Notes under the pieces: generated by a model
What the model was told of the DNA's origin: nothing
The model's input: only the letters and a program-made list of their open reading frames with translations
The model's database searches: none
Shown: positions 19,360-28,896 of the stretch, piece after piece
Numbering within the stretch: the stretch's first letter is position 1
How the letters are laid out: each line of letters starts with the position of its first letter
Source of the DNA: Sphingobacterium sp. JB170
GTDB taxonomy: Bacteria > Bacteroidota > Bacteroidia > Sphingobacteriales > Sphingobacteriaceae
Length of the DNA: 64,000 nt
Assembly (NCBI RefSeq): GCF_900163865.1
Contig: NZ_FUKU01000027.1
Coordinates: 62,001-126,000, forward strand
Direction: 5' to 3'
Translations under genes and position numbers: made by a program

Positions 19360-21162
19360 ATGAAAATACAGCGTATATTATATAGTATAATTTTACTGTT
19401 GCTTAGCTCAACCGCTCAAGCCCAACATATCCAGCCCTCTACAAAGGAAACACTGGACAAGTTGGAGAGGTTACAATTGGATAATCAGTCGGCAGAAGCC
19501 CTCAAAGTTTTAAAGGCACACATTACGAGGACAACTCCCGCTGGCGATCTGGCCTATTTATACGCACACCAAAGCGGCATATATGCATCAATGGACAGTC
19601 TGTTGGTTGCAAAACGGCTCATTGACCGGAGTATGGAGCAAGCAAAAAAATCGAAAATAAATACTTCTTTAGCTGTCGCTTATCGGGCAAAAGCCTTTTT
19701 GTATAACGTCATGAATACTCCAGATTCGGTAGTTAAAAGTGCACTGGAAGGATTACGACAGGTAGAAAACATTGACGATGACCTTCCTACAAAATATCAT
19801 CTCACCTATATGTTATATAGCGCTTACAGCAACTGGGAGGATGCTGAAAAAATGGAGTACTACATCCGTAAAGCAGAGCGTTATGCCTTAAAAGAAAAGA
19901 ACTTCAATCTCCAAGCCAATGTCAATAACGGGATTGCAAGCATGTACTTGACACAGTATAAAAAGAACAAACAACAGAATCTACTCGATAGTAATATTTA
20001 TTATTTGAAAAAATCTTTTGCGCTTCTGCAGAAACATCCGGCTGAAATTACGGGCAACACCTTTGCGATTACCTGCATCAATCTGGCGAACTATTACCTG
20101 GATTATTCATCAGAAAAACTTTCTACCCGGGAACGTAAAGCTTTTCAATATCTCCAGCTTACCGAAGAGAAACTCAAAGCTAAAGAAGCGACCTCTGAAA
20201 AATGGATGAATGTGTTTGGAATTAAAAGTGGTTTTGCAAAAAAGCAGGGAAATTTAGCGCTTTCCGAACAATATCTATTACAAGGGCTCACCCGGTTAAT
20301 GAGCGCAAAGGGCAATTATTATAAATTAGAGTATGCCATGAATAAAGAGCTCGCTGATCTCGCCCAAAAAAAAGATGATACAAAGTCTGCCTTATCCTAT
20401 CAGCAAAAAGCGGAAGGCTTATTAAAAAAATCATTCAACGAACAACAGCTTTTCAATGCACAGAAATTAGATGTACAATACGAAACCGCTAGGAAAGATC
20501 AGGAACTGCAACTTCTCAAGGAGCGTGAATCGTTTAACCGCAAACAAAAGTATCTCTACGGTGGAATCGCCCTTGCTCTACTTTTTGGGTTGGTGTTTAT
20601 GTTTATTTCCTATCATTTCAAGCTGCGTTACTCCATCGAGCGGGAGAAGAAACTAGCCAAAGAAAAAGAAGATGCGCAACAACAGGCACTGATGCAGCTT
20701 CAATTAGAAAAAGAAGAGCAGGCACGTCTCAAGGTCGAACAGGAATTATTGGATCTGCGAAAGCAACAATTGGAAAAAGAAGCATTAGCAAACTCTTTAA
20801 TTATCGACCGCAAAAATGACACACTAAAGCTAATCCAAAATAAAATCCAAAATGGCCAAGCCGGTAACATACAGAAACTAATCAAAGAGGAAATGTTACT
20901 ACAATCTGATTTTGAAGACATAAAAATGCAGATTCAGGACTTGCACCCCGATTTTTTTAACCGCTTAGGCGAAAAAGCTATTCAAAAGCTCACGCCACTT
21001 GATCTGAAATATTGCACATATCTCTACCTTAAGATGTCTACCAAGCAAATCGCTCAGGCACTGCACGTAGAGCCACAAAGCGTACGGATGTTCAAATATC
21101 GGCTTAAACAGAAATTTGGACTTGGAAAAGAAAAGGACTTGGAAGATTTTTTAGCGGAATAG
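19360..21162 (+). CDS. TPR sensor with membrane helix and C-terminal HTH
   Basis: A 600-residue protein with signal peptide (SIILLLLSSTAQAQ), then about 350 residues of helical repeats consistent with tetratricopeptide repeats. One membrane helix follows near residues 398-417 (YGGIALALLFGLVFMFISYH), then a long charged coiled coil. The C-terminal 60 residues hold a LuxR-like helix-turn-helix (LTPLDLKYCTYLYLKM, then TKQIAQALHVEPQSVRMFK). This layout, periplasmic TPR plus cytoplasmic DNA-binding domain, occurs repeatedly in Bacteroidota as one-component membrane regulators. Targets are not evident; the convergent lipoprotein gene could be one. Confidence 0.8.
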   Translation: MKIQRILYSIILLLLSSTAQAQHIQPSTKETLDKLERLQLDNQSAEALKVLKAHITRTTPAGDLAYLYAHQSGIYASMDSLLVAKRLIDRSMEQAKKSKINTSLAVAYRAKAFLYNVMNTPDSVVKSALEGLRQVENIDDDLPTKYHLTYMLYSAYSNWEDAEKMEYYIRKAERYALKEKNFNLQANVNNGIASMYLTQYKKNKQQNLLDSNIYYLKKSFALLQKHPAEITGNTFAITCINLANYYLDYSSEKLSTRERKAFQYLQLTEEKLKAKEATSEKWMNVFGIKSGFAKKQGNLALSEQYLLQGLTRLMSAKGNYYKLEYAMNKELADLAQKKDDTKSALSYQQKAEGLLKKSFNEQQLFNAQKLDVQYETARKDQELQLLKERESFNRKQKYLYGGIALALLFGLVFMFISYHFKLRYSIEREKKLAKEKEDAQQQALMQLQLEKEEQARLKVEQELLDLRKQQLEKEALANSLIIDRKNDTLKLIQNKIQNGQAGNIQKLIKEEMLLQSDFEDIKMQIQDLHPDFFNRLGEKAIQKLTPLDLKYCTYLYLKMSTKQIAQALHVEPQSVRMFKYRLKQKFGLGKEKDLEDFLAE

Positions 21163-21175
21163 GCTTTGCCTATTC
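21157..21175 (+). terminator. stem-loop at the stop codon of the TPR regulator
   Basis: GAATAGGC pairs with GCCTATTC around TTT and overlaps the stop codon. There is no T-run after it, so it is a weak candidate terminator. Confidence 0.4.
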
Positions 21176-21320
21176 TCTGAAAAATAAATAACGAACACAT
21201 CCGGCTGATAGAAATTAGCACTATTTATATAATGTTTAATTGTTACTGCTTCCTCGTGTAAGATTTGGATACTTTGGGGTCGAAAAACCTTAAACTTACA
21301 TATATCCAGATCATTACCAT

Positions 21321-22448
21321 TTATAAAATACTAGATACTTTGATGTGCTTCAATATTTCGTGTACTTGGGCCTTGGCCTGCCGATCGTTCCCAGGATAGG
21401 TGAAGTTTATTTTGAGGTATTGTCCTGATCTGAAGTAAGTTTTAGCCACGCCTTTTATACGCCCACCGACTTCCTGCTCTTCGTAATACACATGCTGTCC
21501 GTTCGCGTCATACGCCATGAAGTGCTGATTTGTGTCATCAAACGCATGCCGGTCGTCATCAGTGTCTTCCAGCTCGGTATAAAGTTCTACCTCGCCGCCC
21601 GGCGTATCATAACTAAAAAAATAGTCGCCCTTCACCGCTTGTGGAGCGAGCTGGAAAGGCGTGTCCTTGATCTTCAGGTGTACCTTGTTAAGCAAGTATC
21701 GCTCCTCTGGGTAAATGCCAATAAATGGATCCCTCCAGAAAGTTTCCGGTGTTTCGACCGGTTTTAACTGTGCGACCGTTGCCTGCTGCCATTCGACTAT
21801 GCCTAGACCCAGCTGTTCATTTACGGCATTTAATTTTGCTAACGTAGCCGCCGTGTCGAATGGCAGAAGCGGGATAGCTGCTTCAAAAATGAGATTATCT
21901 TTTTGATAAAGCCCTAATAAGCATTCTCCCCGAGCCGAACTTGCCCAATAGATCCCCGTTTTATATGTATCCGTTTTGGCAAAAATCCCCGTTTCGGTCA
22001 GAGTCGCACTATAACGATTCATCCCCGCATCGACTCCATCAAAAGCAATGTTTCCACTCTCACTATAGTGTTGATCGAGGAAAATCTCTTGTGCATCATA
22101 TAGCAACGTGGCATGAAGGAATAAGTCACCCCAGTCCGGATCCTTAAACAAGACCGTTTCCTGCTGGTATATCGGGTTATTAGCGCTGTTATGGGAATAC
22201 TCAAGAACTCCAATAGCATTATTGTATCGCCCCATATAGGGAAATACTTGCGCTGCATTGGTAAATACCATCTTATCATCGTCACTTTGAGAGAGTTCGT
22301 TGGAAAAAGGAGCCTTGCGGAGCCATGTAGCAAGGTCTTTTCCGGTGAGCTGCGCAATCTCATCAGGCCATTCGAAATCCCGTGTTTCCCGGTTACAGCT
22401 CGCCAATACTAAAAAAAATAACATTATACTTAATTTGTTTAGTTTCAT
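21321..22448 (-). CDS. lipoprotein of unknown function (375 aa)
   Basis: I place the start at 22448 (MKLNKLSIMLFFLVLASC). This gives a lipoprotein signal peptide with lipobox LASC, whereas the longer frame would bury it. The mature part of about 355 residues is acidic and aromatic-rich (DFEWPDEIAQLTGKDLATWL), without a recognised catalytic motif. It reads like a surface or periplasmic lipoprotein of a Bacteroidota-specific family. Its convergent neighbour is the TPR regulator. Confidence 0.7.
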   Translation of the reverse strand: MKLNKLSIMLFFLVLASCNRETRDFEWPDEIAQLTGKDLATWLRKAPFSNELSQSDDDKMVFTNAAQVFPYMGRYNNAIGVLEYSHNSANNPIYQQETVLFKDPDWGDLFLHATLLYDAQEIFLDQHYSESGNIAFDGVDAGMNRYSATLTETGIFAKTDTYKTGIYWASSARGECLLGLYQKDNLIFEAAIPLLPFDTAATLAKLNAVNEQLGLGIVEWQQATVAQLKPVETPETFWRDPFIGIYPEERYLLNKVHLKIKDTPFQLAPQAVKGDYFFSYDTPGGEVELYTELEDTDDDRHAFDDTNQHFMAYDANGQHVYYEEQEVGGRIKGVAKTYFRSGQYLKINFTYPGNDRQAKAQVHEILKHIKVSSIL

Positions 22449-23232
22449 ATCAATTTGATTTATAATCGTCCATCCCTCGATCGGGAGGCTTTTTATTCTG
22501 CTTCGACACATAAATACCATGCGTTTAGCGCTAGATTGCACCCATATTTCTGATACCGTTCCTGGCGTAATAGGATAATAGGTCTAATTTTCATCTTTTT
22601 ATTGATTACACATGACCATGCTTTGATCGCTTTACTGAGGCAGAAACATTGCGTCGAACCCGACGCTGCCAGCAGCTAAACCCTACGCTTCGTTTACCAT
22701 GCTCAGAACCAACGTCCTTCCCTTAGTGAGATTTGCCTCCATCATCCAGTGGTCGCGAAGCGTAAATAAATACTATAACTTTTGCTAGGGTCTATCAACA
22801 ACATGGTGGCTCCAGCTTTTCATTACAAAGATGAATATAAACGGCAATAAATATAAGCAACAAAGAATCTACCACTCGGTGCGATAGTATATACAAAACG
22901 TCTACGCACGCTACCCCATAGCTGAAAACTATGCAATATTCCCGCACGACCGGAATGCCTAATTCTACCACGGTTCTCTGTTTATTGCCCGGCCGTGTAC
23001 TCCGGTCAACAACCTTCACGGCGAATGCAATATCTTGCTCTTTCTCGAACATTTCCGAACGTTAACGTCTGATCGCCGTAGAAAGTGACTTTTTCTTGGC
23101 TGTGCCTCGGTGCCCATTCGCCGTTACATCGACACCAGGACCATTATCTGCATTAATGCTGCATGCTTAATTTAAGCAAAAAAGGTACCGGCGATACCCG
23201 TACCTGAATCATTATGCTGGTTCAGTTGCGAT
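22449..23232. other. 784 bp region of decayed sequence
   Basis: No intact gene could be supported. An 85-codon minus-strand frame (22795-23052) shows no recognisable features. Between 23060 and 23232 the minus strand continues, in shifted frames, the coding-like sequence downstream of the double-glycine peptide gene, including a stretch reading DSGTGIAGTFFA. The region looks like remains of a bacteriocin-type locus. Confidence 0.35.
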
Positions 23233-23385
23233 TTAAGACCCCAACTCCCTGCAAACATCTTCGACAGTAATAGGAGTAATATATTTAAGGTAATTATGAT
23301 CACGCGCCGGCCCTCCTACTCTGCCCGAGATTTCTACCACTTCCCCGGAACTGAGCTCCACTACGTTCAACTGTTGTAAGTTCAT
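23233..23385 (-). CDS. double-glycine-leader peptide (50 aa), probably frameshifted
   Basis: The 50-codon frame begins MNLQQLNVVELSSGEVVEIS and continues GRVGG. This is the shape of a bacteriocin-type leader (LxxLxxxEL then a GG cut site) recognised by C39-peptidase ABC exporters. The remainder, PARDHNYLKYITPITVEDVC then RELGS, stops early. In the +1 frame the DNA continues GLKSQLNQHNDSGTGIAG and ends TFFA, and this tail matches the DNLGTAGGVPFF of the neighbouring peptide gene. One lost or gained base near 23240-23260 would thus explain the short product. No exporter gene lies in the window. Confidence 0.55.
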   Translation of the reverse strand: MNLQQLNVVELSSGEVVEISGRVGGPARDHNYLKYITPITVEDVCRELGS

Positions 23386-23430
23386 GATTTATTAATTTTA
23401 ATACGTGAATAAAATAAATAAAACTTGTAT

Positions 23431-23442
23431 TTGTTGCACAAC
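23431..23442 (-). repeat. shared upstream element of the GG-peptide genes, copy 1
   Basis: The minus strand reads GTTGTGCAACAA. A near-identical element (GTTGTGCAGCAA) sits upstream of the second peptide gene at 23778-23789, supporting a duplication that includes the 5' region. Confidence 0.5.
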
Positions 23443-23454
23443 ATTTCTAAGATA

Positions 23455-23754
23455 CTAAAGGAGAGATCGCATTCGAAGGCACAATTCAGAAACGTAGTAA
23501 TCAATCCGTAACGCAGTCCATTTGAGTATGGATACGTAAAAAAAAGGTACGCCCCCCGCCGTACCTAAATTATCAAGCGGAAACATATGTTGCCAGCCCT
23601 GAAGCTTCCTTAGTGTTGCGAGTGTCTCCGCAAAGATTTCAGCACCAAACTCCCTAATAACGTCAATATTGGTAATAGGCTTGATACAGCCACCGATTGT
23701 TTCAACCAACTCGTTGGCGTTAAGCTACACTACATTCAACTGCTCTAAATCCAT
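23455..23754 (-). pseudogene. double-glycine-leader peptide gene with in-frame stop
   Basis: From the ATG at 23754 the frame reads MDLEQLNVV, a TAG at 23725-23727, then LNANELVETIGG followed by CIKPITNIDV. Without the stop this is a textbook double-glycine leader, and the neighbouring paralogue has E at the stop position, so GAG to TAG is the simplest event. The predicted core peptide of about 78 residues contains DNLGTAGGVPFFYV, matched by the out-of-frame tail of the first copy. Translation could restart at a TTG at 23709, but that product would lack most of the leader. It is called broken unless suppressed. Confidence 0.6.
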
Positions 23755-23777
23755 AATTTTGTGATTTTAAAATTCTT

Positions 23778-23789
23778 TTGCTGCACAAC
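23778..23789 (-). repeat. shared upstream element of the GG-peptide genes, copy 2
   Basis: The minus strand reads GTTGTGCAGCAA, one base different from the element at 23431-23442. It lies 24 bp upstream of the second peptide start. Confidence 0.5.
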
Positions 23790-23978
23790 GACTCGAAGAT
23801 AATGAAGCATAGATCATACTACGCGACAAAATTCAGAACCGTCGCAGCAACTCCGAAAAGTGCACCTATTGGGTTTATATACGTTTCAAACAAACTGTAA
23901 TAAATAGTGTATTAATGGTTTTATAATCAATATATTACACCATATTCAACAGTGCATACGCCCGTGTTCCTAAAAAAC

Positions 23979-24818
23979 TTAACGCGAGAGCGTGATTACT
24001 TCTCCATCCTGAGGAATTATTAATTTGTCTGTACCGATACTCAGTTCGGTAGCTTTCTTACTTAAAGAGACCCTAGTTGTACGGCAATGATCTAAAGCAT
24101 CCATATGTACCGCGATAACCTTGGCATTTCCACTTTCACCTATTAAAGCCGTTGTTTGGGACTCCTCCATGAGAATTGGTGTATCTTCATAACCTTGAAT
24201 GAGTGCTCCCCCGGAATTAACAACAATATAATGGGGTTTAAATTTTTTAATAGTCTCTTTGATCTCATCTGTCAAAATTGCGTCACCAACAATGTACACG
24301 ATCGGCAAATTCTCTCCCTTCAATATAAATCCAGATGTCTTTCCCATCATCTTCAACACCTCACCGCTACCATGCTGCGCCTCTATCCTAGTTATGTTAA
24401 TATCATTCCAAAGCATAGTACTATCTAAAGCAGTAGCGTTACTAAAACCCTCTTTTTCAAAAAAAACTGTATCCGCGGGCTGGTTTATCAGCCTTATGGA
24501 CTTACTAAGCGTTTTACTCGCTTCTTCGTCAAAATGGTCTGCATGGGTGTGAGTCACTAAGACCAAATCTACATCGTCAACGATTTCATTTATTGGTAAC
24601 GGTAGATCAACCGTGGGGTTTGTTTGGATTCCTGCCCAAGACTCAATCGCTCCTTTTGGCGACAACATAGGATCCACTAAAATCTTTTTCCCACCATACT
24701 CAATGATCAACGTTGCATTTCTGACTAATTGAAGGGTGGGTTTAGTATCCCGTTTACTTTGTGCAAATGACGAGATAGCCGACAGCACAATCGCTAATGC
24801 TAAGATTACTTTTTTCAT
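23979..24818 (-). CDS. periplasmic MBL-fold metallo-hydrolase (UlaG-like)
   Basis: A 279-residue protein with signal peptide MKKVILALAIVLSAISSFAQ. It has the metallo-beta-lactamase-fold motif THTHADHFD near residue 90, a downstream HGSGEV and a late HMDALDHC that could supply further metal ligands. The overall pattern (NATLIIEYGGKKILVDPML at the start) is that of UlaG/UPF0173-type hydrolases, here exported. The substrate is unknown. It is divergent from an AraC-family gene across about 215 bp, which makes that regulator its probable controller. Confidence 0.85.
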   Translation of the reverse strand: MKKVILALAIVLSAISSFAQSKRDTKPTLQLVRNATLIIEYGGKKILVDPMLSPKGAIESWAGIQTNPTVDLPLPINEIVDDVDLVLVTHTHADHFDEEASKTLSKSIRLINQPADTVFFEKEGFSNATALDSTMLWNDINITRIEAQHGSGEVLKMMGKTSGFILKGENLPIVYIVGDAILTDEIKETIKKFKPHYIVVNSGGALIQGYEDTPILMEESQTTALIGESGNAKVIAVHMDALDHCRTTRVSLSKKATELSIGTDKLIIPQDGEVITLSR

Positions 24819-25007
24819 AAATTTATATTTTGTTTCTTATAAAATTCGCGCTCATTTGTTAAATTTTTCGAGCAACGACTTCGGTACAAAGATCGGAACA
24901 GCGAACTATCTGTAAGATATCAATCACCTACCAATTACTACCATTTTGATAAGATGAGTCCCAAACAGAGCGTTAATATCAATACGTTTTTTAAGATATA
25001 TATTTTC

Positions 25008-25015
25008 TAACTTTG
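25008..25015 (+). promoter_or_regulatory. -7 promoter box of the AraC-family gene
   Basis: Exact TAnnTTTG match (TAACTTTG), 18 bp before the ATG at 25034. A typical -33 element is not obvious. Confidence 0.5.
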
Positions 25016-25033
25016 TCCTTGAAAAGATATAAT

Positions 25034-25897
25034 ATGAAAACGATTAAGTTTCATAAAACTGAATGTGGTGTTGATTTTCTGTTAAATGTGCTAACGGAAA
25101 AGGATATTGATTATGCTGATATCGGTACTTTCGACACCGATTATTTCGAGATTCTATTTTTTAAAGAAGCAAAGGGCTCCCTCATTCTAAATCAGCAAGA
25201 GATCGAACTGAAAGCGGGTTCGATTATTTTCATCTCACCGTTTCAAAAGCGGCAATGGAGATTAGATACGGGTAATATTCAAGTTACGACCTTGATTTTT
25301 CAAGAAGCCTTTTTAAATGACTTCTTCGCCGACAAATTATTCACTTATCGCTTACTGTATTTTTATCAATTGGTACATCCTCTAGAAATGAATATAAACA
25401 AGGATGAACTACTGAAATATTGTAACCTGTTAGCAGAGATTAAAATGGAGCTGTTGAACAGTGAAACCGATAGTGCGCATATTATTCGTTCTTTGTTATA
25501 TTATCTGCTACAAACACTGAATCGGCGATATGCAAATCAACACGGTCTGTCGCTGCTGAAATCAGGCAATAATGTTGCTTTGCTTTTCAAGAATTTGATG
25601 GAGATTCATATCAAGGAAAAACAGCGGATTGGAGATTATGCTGACATGCTGGGGGTTAGCAGAATTTCACTGAACAAAGCGGTCAATGCTCAATTTAACA
25701 CTACTGCAAGCCAACTACTAAAGCAGCGCCTTCTTTTTGAAATACAAAACTTGCTTCTTCACTCGAACAAAACTATTAACGAGATAGCCTACGAGCTTAA
25801 TTTTTCTGAACCGAACCATCTGATGAGATTCTTTAAGATGCAAACCAATCAAACGCTCACGCAGTTCATCAACAATTCCCCGAAGACATCACAGTAG
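25034..25897 (+). CDS. AraC-family transcriptional regulator
   Basis: A 287-residue protein starting MKTIKFHKTECGVDF; I use the ATG at 25034, just after a good -7 box, rather than the upstream frame extension. The N-terminal 150 residues form a cupin-like sensing domain (LILNQQEIELKAGSIIFI). The C-terminal 95 residues carry two helix-turn-helix motifs (IGDYADMLGVSRISLNKAV, then INEIAYELNFSEPNHLMRFF). It is divergent from the metallo-hydrolase gene, its likely target. Confidence 0.9.
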   Translation: MKTIKFHKTECGVDFLLNVLTEKDIDYADIGTFDTDYFEILFFKEAKGSLILNQQEIELKAGSIIFISPFQKRQWRLDTGNIQVTTLIFQEAFLNDFFADKLFTYRLLYFYQLVHPLEMNINKDELLKYCNLLAEIKMELLNSETDSAHIIRSLLYYLLQTLNRRYANQHGLSLLKSGNNVALLFKNLMEIHIKEKQRIGDYADMLGVSRISLNKAVNAQFNTTASQLLKQRLLFEIQNLLLHSNKTINEIAYELNFSEPNHLMRFFKMQTNQTLTQFINNSPKTSQ

Positions 25898-26124
25898 AAA
25901 CTGAAACATTAAAGGAAAGTGGTCAAACCCATCACTTGAAATCTTTTCAGGGATGGATTGTGCGGGGGCGTATGTTATAGAATTCAAAGCTTGTAATGCG
26001 ACATTTCTTTTAACAAATGTATATATAACACAACACGTTAACATATGTTAAATAACTGATAATGTAATATTTACTTGTTATTTTTAATCAGTTTAGAAAG
26101 AAAAAATCATTACCATTATCGACT

Positions 26125-26991
26125 ATGAAGATATTTTCTAGCAACCTGTTGCTGATCGCCACTGCCATCCCATGCCTTCTTAACAGCTGTAATTATGATG
26201 ATGCTCCCGAAACGAAAAGTAGCAAATCAGGAAGTTCCTTCTCGCTCTACGCCCAAGCCATTCAAGACTCGTTTGAAATAATTGTCCAACTTCCACTGTC
26301 CTATGGTCTCCAGAGCTCTAAAATAAAATATCCGGTGTTGTATGTAACGGATGCGGACCTTTATTTTCCGATGTTGGCACCCGCGGTTCACCAATATGAA
26401 GAAATCGGCTTGCTGCCACCTGTTGTGCTTATCGGCATTGGCTACGGTTCCATTCAGAAGATGGACTCCTTACGGACGCGTGATTATCTTTACCCTGCCG
26501 CAATACCTTCAGATGAAATGCAAGCGCCCGGTGGTGGACTGGAATTCTATAATTTTATAACAAAAGAACTGATTCCAATCGTAGATAAACGGTTTAGTAC
26601 CGGTGACCACCGATTGTTATTAGGACATTCGTTCGGAGGCAATTTCGTTCTTTTGGCTCAACAACAGCAGCGTAAGTTAGGCAAGAAGCTGTTTCGAGGT
26701 TTTGTCGCAGCTAGCCCAGCGCTTTGGTATAATGATTTTTACTTACAGCAACAGGAAAAAATGCTCAAGGAAACGCATCCGAAAATCGATCTATTTCTAA
26801 GCGTCGGAAAAAGCGAAGATAAGCAATGGAACATCGATCCGGTGCTCCAGTATCAAAAAGTGCTAGATAGCTTGGGGCGTGATTCTCTAAAACTCTCTAC
26901 GGTCGTATATCCGGGCCTAACACATATGGAAACTGGTCTATTTTCGATGTTGCAGGGTGTTATTGCACATAAGTTTGATGGCAGCAAATAA
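26125..26991 (+). CDS. alpha/beta hydrolase, esterase-D / Fes-like lipoprotein
   Basis: A 288-residue protein with a lipoprotein signal peptide (LLIATAIPCLLNSC). The alpha/beta-hydrolase core follows: YPVLYVTDADLYFP-like strand-turn, GYGS oxyanion region, nucleophile elbow LLGHSFGGNF with the catalytic serine, and a late TVVYPGLTHMETG supplying the histidine. It resembles the COG2819 family that includes siderophore esterases (IroE/Fes) and other carboxyl-ester hydrolases. No siderophore genes lie nearby, so the substrate is open. Confidence 0.85.
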   Translation: MKIFSSNLLLIATAIPCLLNSCNYDDAPETKSSKSGSSFSLYAQAIQDSFEIIVQLPLSYGLQSSKIKYPVLYVTDADLYFPMLAPAVHQYEEIGLLPPVVLIGIGYGSIQKMDSLRTRDYLYPAAIPSDEMQAPGGGLEFYNFITKELIPIVDKRFSTGDHRLLLGHSFGGNFVLLAQQQQRKLGKKLFRGFVAASPALWYNDFYLQQQEKMLKETHPKIDLFLSVGKSEDKQWNIDPVLQYQKVLDSLGRDSLKLSTVVYPGLTHMETGLFSMLQGVIAHKFDGSK

Positions 26992-27105
26992 GAAATTCTT
27001 CACCAATACATGAGCGAATCAGTCAGAAATAAGAACCATTACAACCTATTTAAAAAACAGTTGTAGTGATTCTTTGATAGTAAATTTAGTGTTTCATCTT
27101 TATTT

Positions 27106-28032
27106 TCAGTTAAACGACTGTCTAAATTTTAACGGTGAAACCTTTGTCTTAGTTTTGAAGAGCTTACTGAATGATTGGGGATGCTCAAAACCAAGTCCGT
27201 AGGCAATCTCACTTATAGATAAATTTGTCGTGGAGAGCATTTCTTTCGCTTTCTCAACTAATTTTTCGTGAATATGTTGCTGTGTATTATGTCCAGTAAG
27301 CGTTCTAAGTAAACTGCCTAAATAACTCGGCGACAGGTTCAAGTTATCAGCAATGTATTGAACCGTCGGTAAACCCGCCGAAATTAGTTTATCGCCATTA
27401 AAGTAGTTTGTCAATAAATTTTCCAGACGTTCTAGAATTTCGTGATTGGATTTCTCTCTTGTAATAAATTGACGGTTGTAAAACCGTTTGGAATAGTTGA
27501 GAAACGTTTCAATTTGGGAAACGATGATCTCTTTGCTAAACTTGTCAATATTCGATCTGGTTTCCTGCCTTATATTTTCTACAATCCCATTTAACGTTGC
27601 CTCTTCTCTTTCGGATAACTGTAGTGCTTCATGTACTAAGTAGTCAAAAAAATCATAGTGTTTTATACTTTTTGCGAGCGGCGTGTTCCAAATAAAATCC
27701 GGATGTATGAGTAGCATCCAACCGGATATATCTTCGTATGTTTCTTTTCCGGTAATTTTAACACTGAGAACCTGGTTTGGTGCCATAAAGAAAAGTGTTC
27801 CCCCATCTTCAAAATCGTATTGCTGCTGCCCATACTTATACTTTACGCCTTTCATATGTTTCAAGGCTACAAAATAAAAATCAAATACAGCATTTAAAGT
27901 CTTTCCATCCGGTAAGTCGATGAAATCCTCCTTTGTTACTATGCTTAACAAAGGGTGTTCAGGTTTGGACAAACCTCTTAACCGATGAAACTCACTAATC
28001 GATTTTATCCGGATTGGTTTTGTATTTACCAT
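27106..28032 (-). CDS. AraC-family transcriptional regulator
   Basis: A 308-residue protein starting MVNTKPIRIKSISEF at the ATG at 28032; the upstream in-frame TTG is less likely. The C-terminal domain has two helix-turn-helix units (TVQYIADNLNLSPSYLGSLL, then ISEIAYGLGFEHPQSFSKLF). The N-terminal half is a ligand-binding cupin-like domain. It lies 12 bp downstream of the NmrA-like gene on the same strand, so the two form an operon and the regulator may control it. Confidence 0.9.
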   Translation of the reverse strand: MVNTKPIRIKSISEFHRLRGLSKPEHPLLSIVTKEDFIDLPDGKTLNAVFDFYFVALKHMKGVKYKYGQQQYDFEDGGTLFFMAPNQVLSVKITGKETYEDISGWMLLIHPDFIWNTPLAKSIKHYDFFDYLVHEALQLSEREEATLNGIVENIRQETRSNIDKFSKEIIVSQIETFLNYSKRFYNRQFITREKSNHEILERLENLLTNYFNGDKLISAGLPTVQYIADNLNLSPSYLGSLLRTLTGHNTQQHIHEKLVEKAKEMLSTTNLSISEIAYGLGFEHPQSFSKLFKTKTKVSPLKFRQSFN

Positions 28033-28044
28033 ATTCAAAGATAA

Positions 28045-28896
28045 TTAATATCGATTGTAAACTTTTGCGAAGTCTTCTGCAAACGTTCTTAATTTTGTTT
28101 TCCCCAATTCAGGCCGGTGCTTTAGGTAATTATCAAATATTCTTCCACTATGCGTTTCCGCGTGCATTCTTACGAATTCAGTCGCTAAATGTTGTGGGAA
28201 CCCGGATTTAATCAAACCGTCTAATAGCTGGTCATCTGGAAGTGAAATCCATTTGAGATCAGGCTTGCCGATGGCGTCGCCTAAAATCTTTGCAGCCTCA
28301 TCGCAGGTCAATTCATCACTTGCTATATAACGAGTTTTTCTTCCCCGAAATGCTGTAGTTAGTTCTTCAAATGCTACCTCCGCGATATCATTTGGCGATA
28401 CAAACGCGATTTTATCACTCCCGCCGTAGCCAGCCATTATTACGCCATGTTCTTTTATACTATCAATATCATTGTAGAAATTGGTATAAAAGGAACCGGG
28501 ACGCAGTTCTACAACTGTTCTATCCGATAATTGGTTAAGAAGGAAAGAGTCTTTTACCTCCGCTGCCCAACCAGTTAGAAATATAATTTTCTCAATCCCG
28601 TTTTGCTTGATGGCCTGTACATAATTGGTCTCAATTTTCATGAAATAAGCCCTCTGGTCTTGTTCCATAAAATTGAACGGTATCATACAATACACGGTGT
28701 CCGCACCCGCAAAAGCAGTTGTTAGAAAATCAATATCTTCCAATGAACCAATAGCTGGTTTTGCACCAATAGTTTCAATCTCTACCTGTTTGTCAGCTTT
28801 GCTGCTGATCACCGTTACCGAATGTCCTTTTGCTATCAATGCTGTAGCAAGTGGTTTGCCGATGTTGCCCAATGAGCCTGTTAATACAATATTCAT
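28045..28896 (-). CDS. NmrA/SDR-like NAD(P)-binding protein
   Basis: A 283-residue atypical short-chain dehydrogenase with the N-terminal dinucleotide motif TGSLGNIGKPLATALIAKG and the QTR-like segment PFNFMEQDQRAYF. Family members are NADPH-dependent quinone reductases (QorB type) or redox-sensing proteins lacking the catalytic tyrosine. I see no clear YxxxK, which favours the NmrA/QOR2 group. It precedes the AraC gene in a two-gene operon. Confidence 0.85.
   Translation of the reverse strand: MNIVLTGSLGNIGKPLATALIAKGHSVTVISSKADKQVEIETIGAKPAIGSLEDIDFLTTAFAGADTVYCMIPFNFMEQDQRAYFMKIETNYVQAIKQNGIEKIIFLTGWAAEVKDSFLLNQLSDRTVVELRPGSFYTNFYNDIDSIKEHGVIMAGYGGSDKIAFVSPNDIAEVAFEELTTAFRGRKTRYIASDELTCDEAAKILGDAIGKPDLKWISLPDDQLLDGLIKSGFPQHLATEFVRMHAETHSGRIFDNYLKHRPELGKTKLRTFAEDFAKVYNRY

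Noticed and set aside
22795..23052. 85-codon minus-strand open frame
   Set aside because: No signal, domain or homology pattern, composition unlike neighbours, and it lies in a stretch that otherwise looks decayed.
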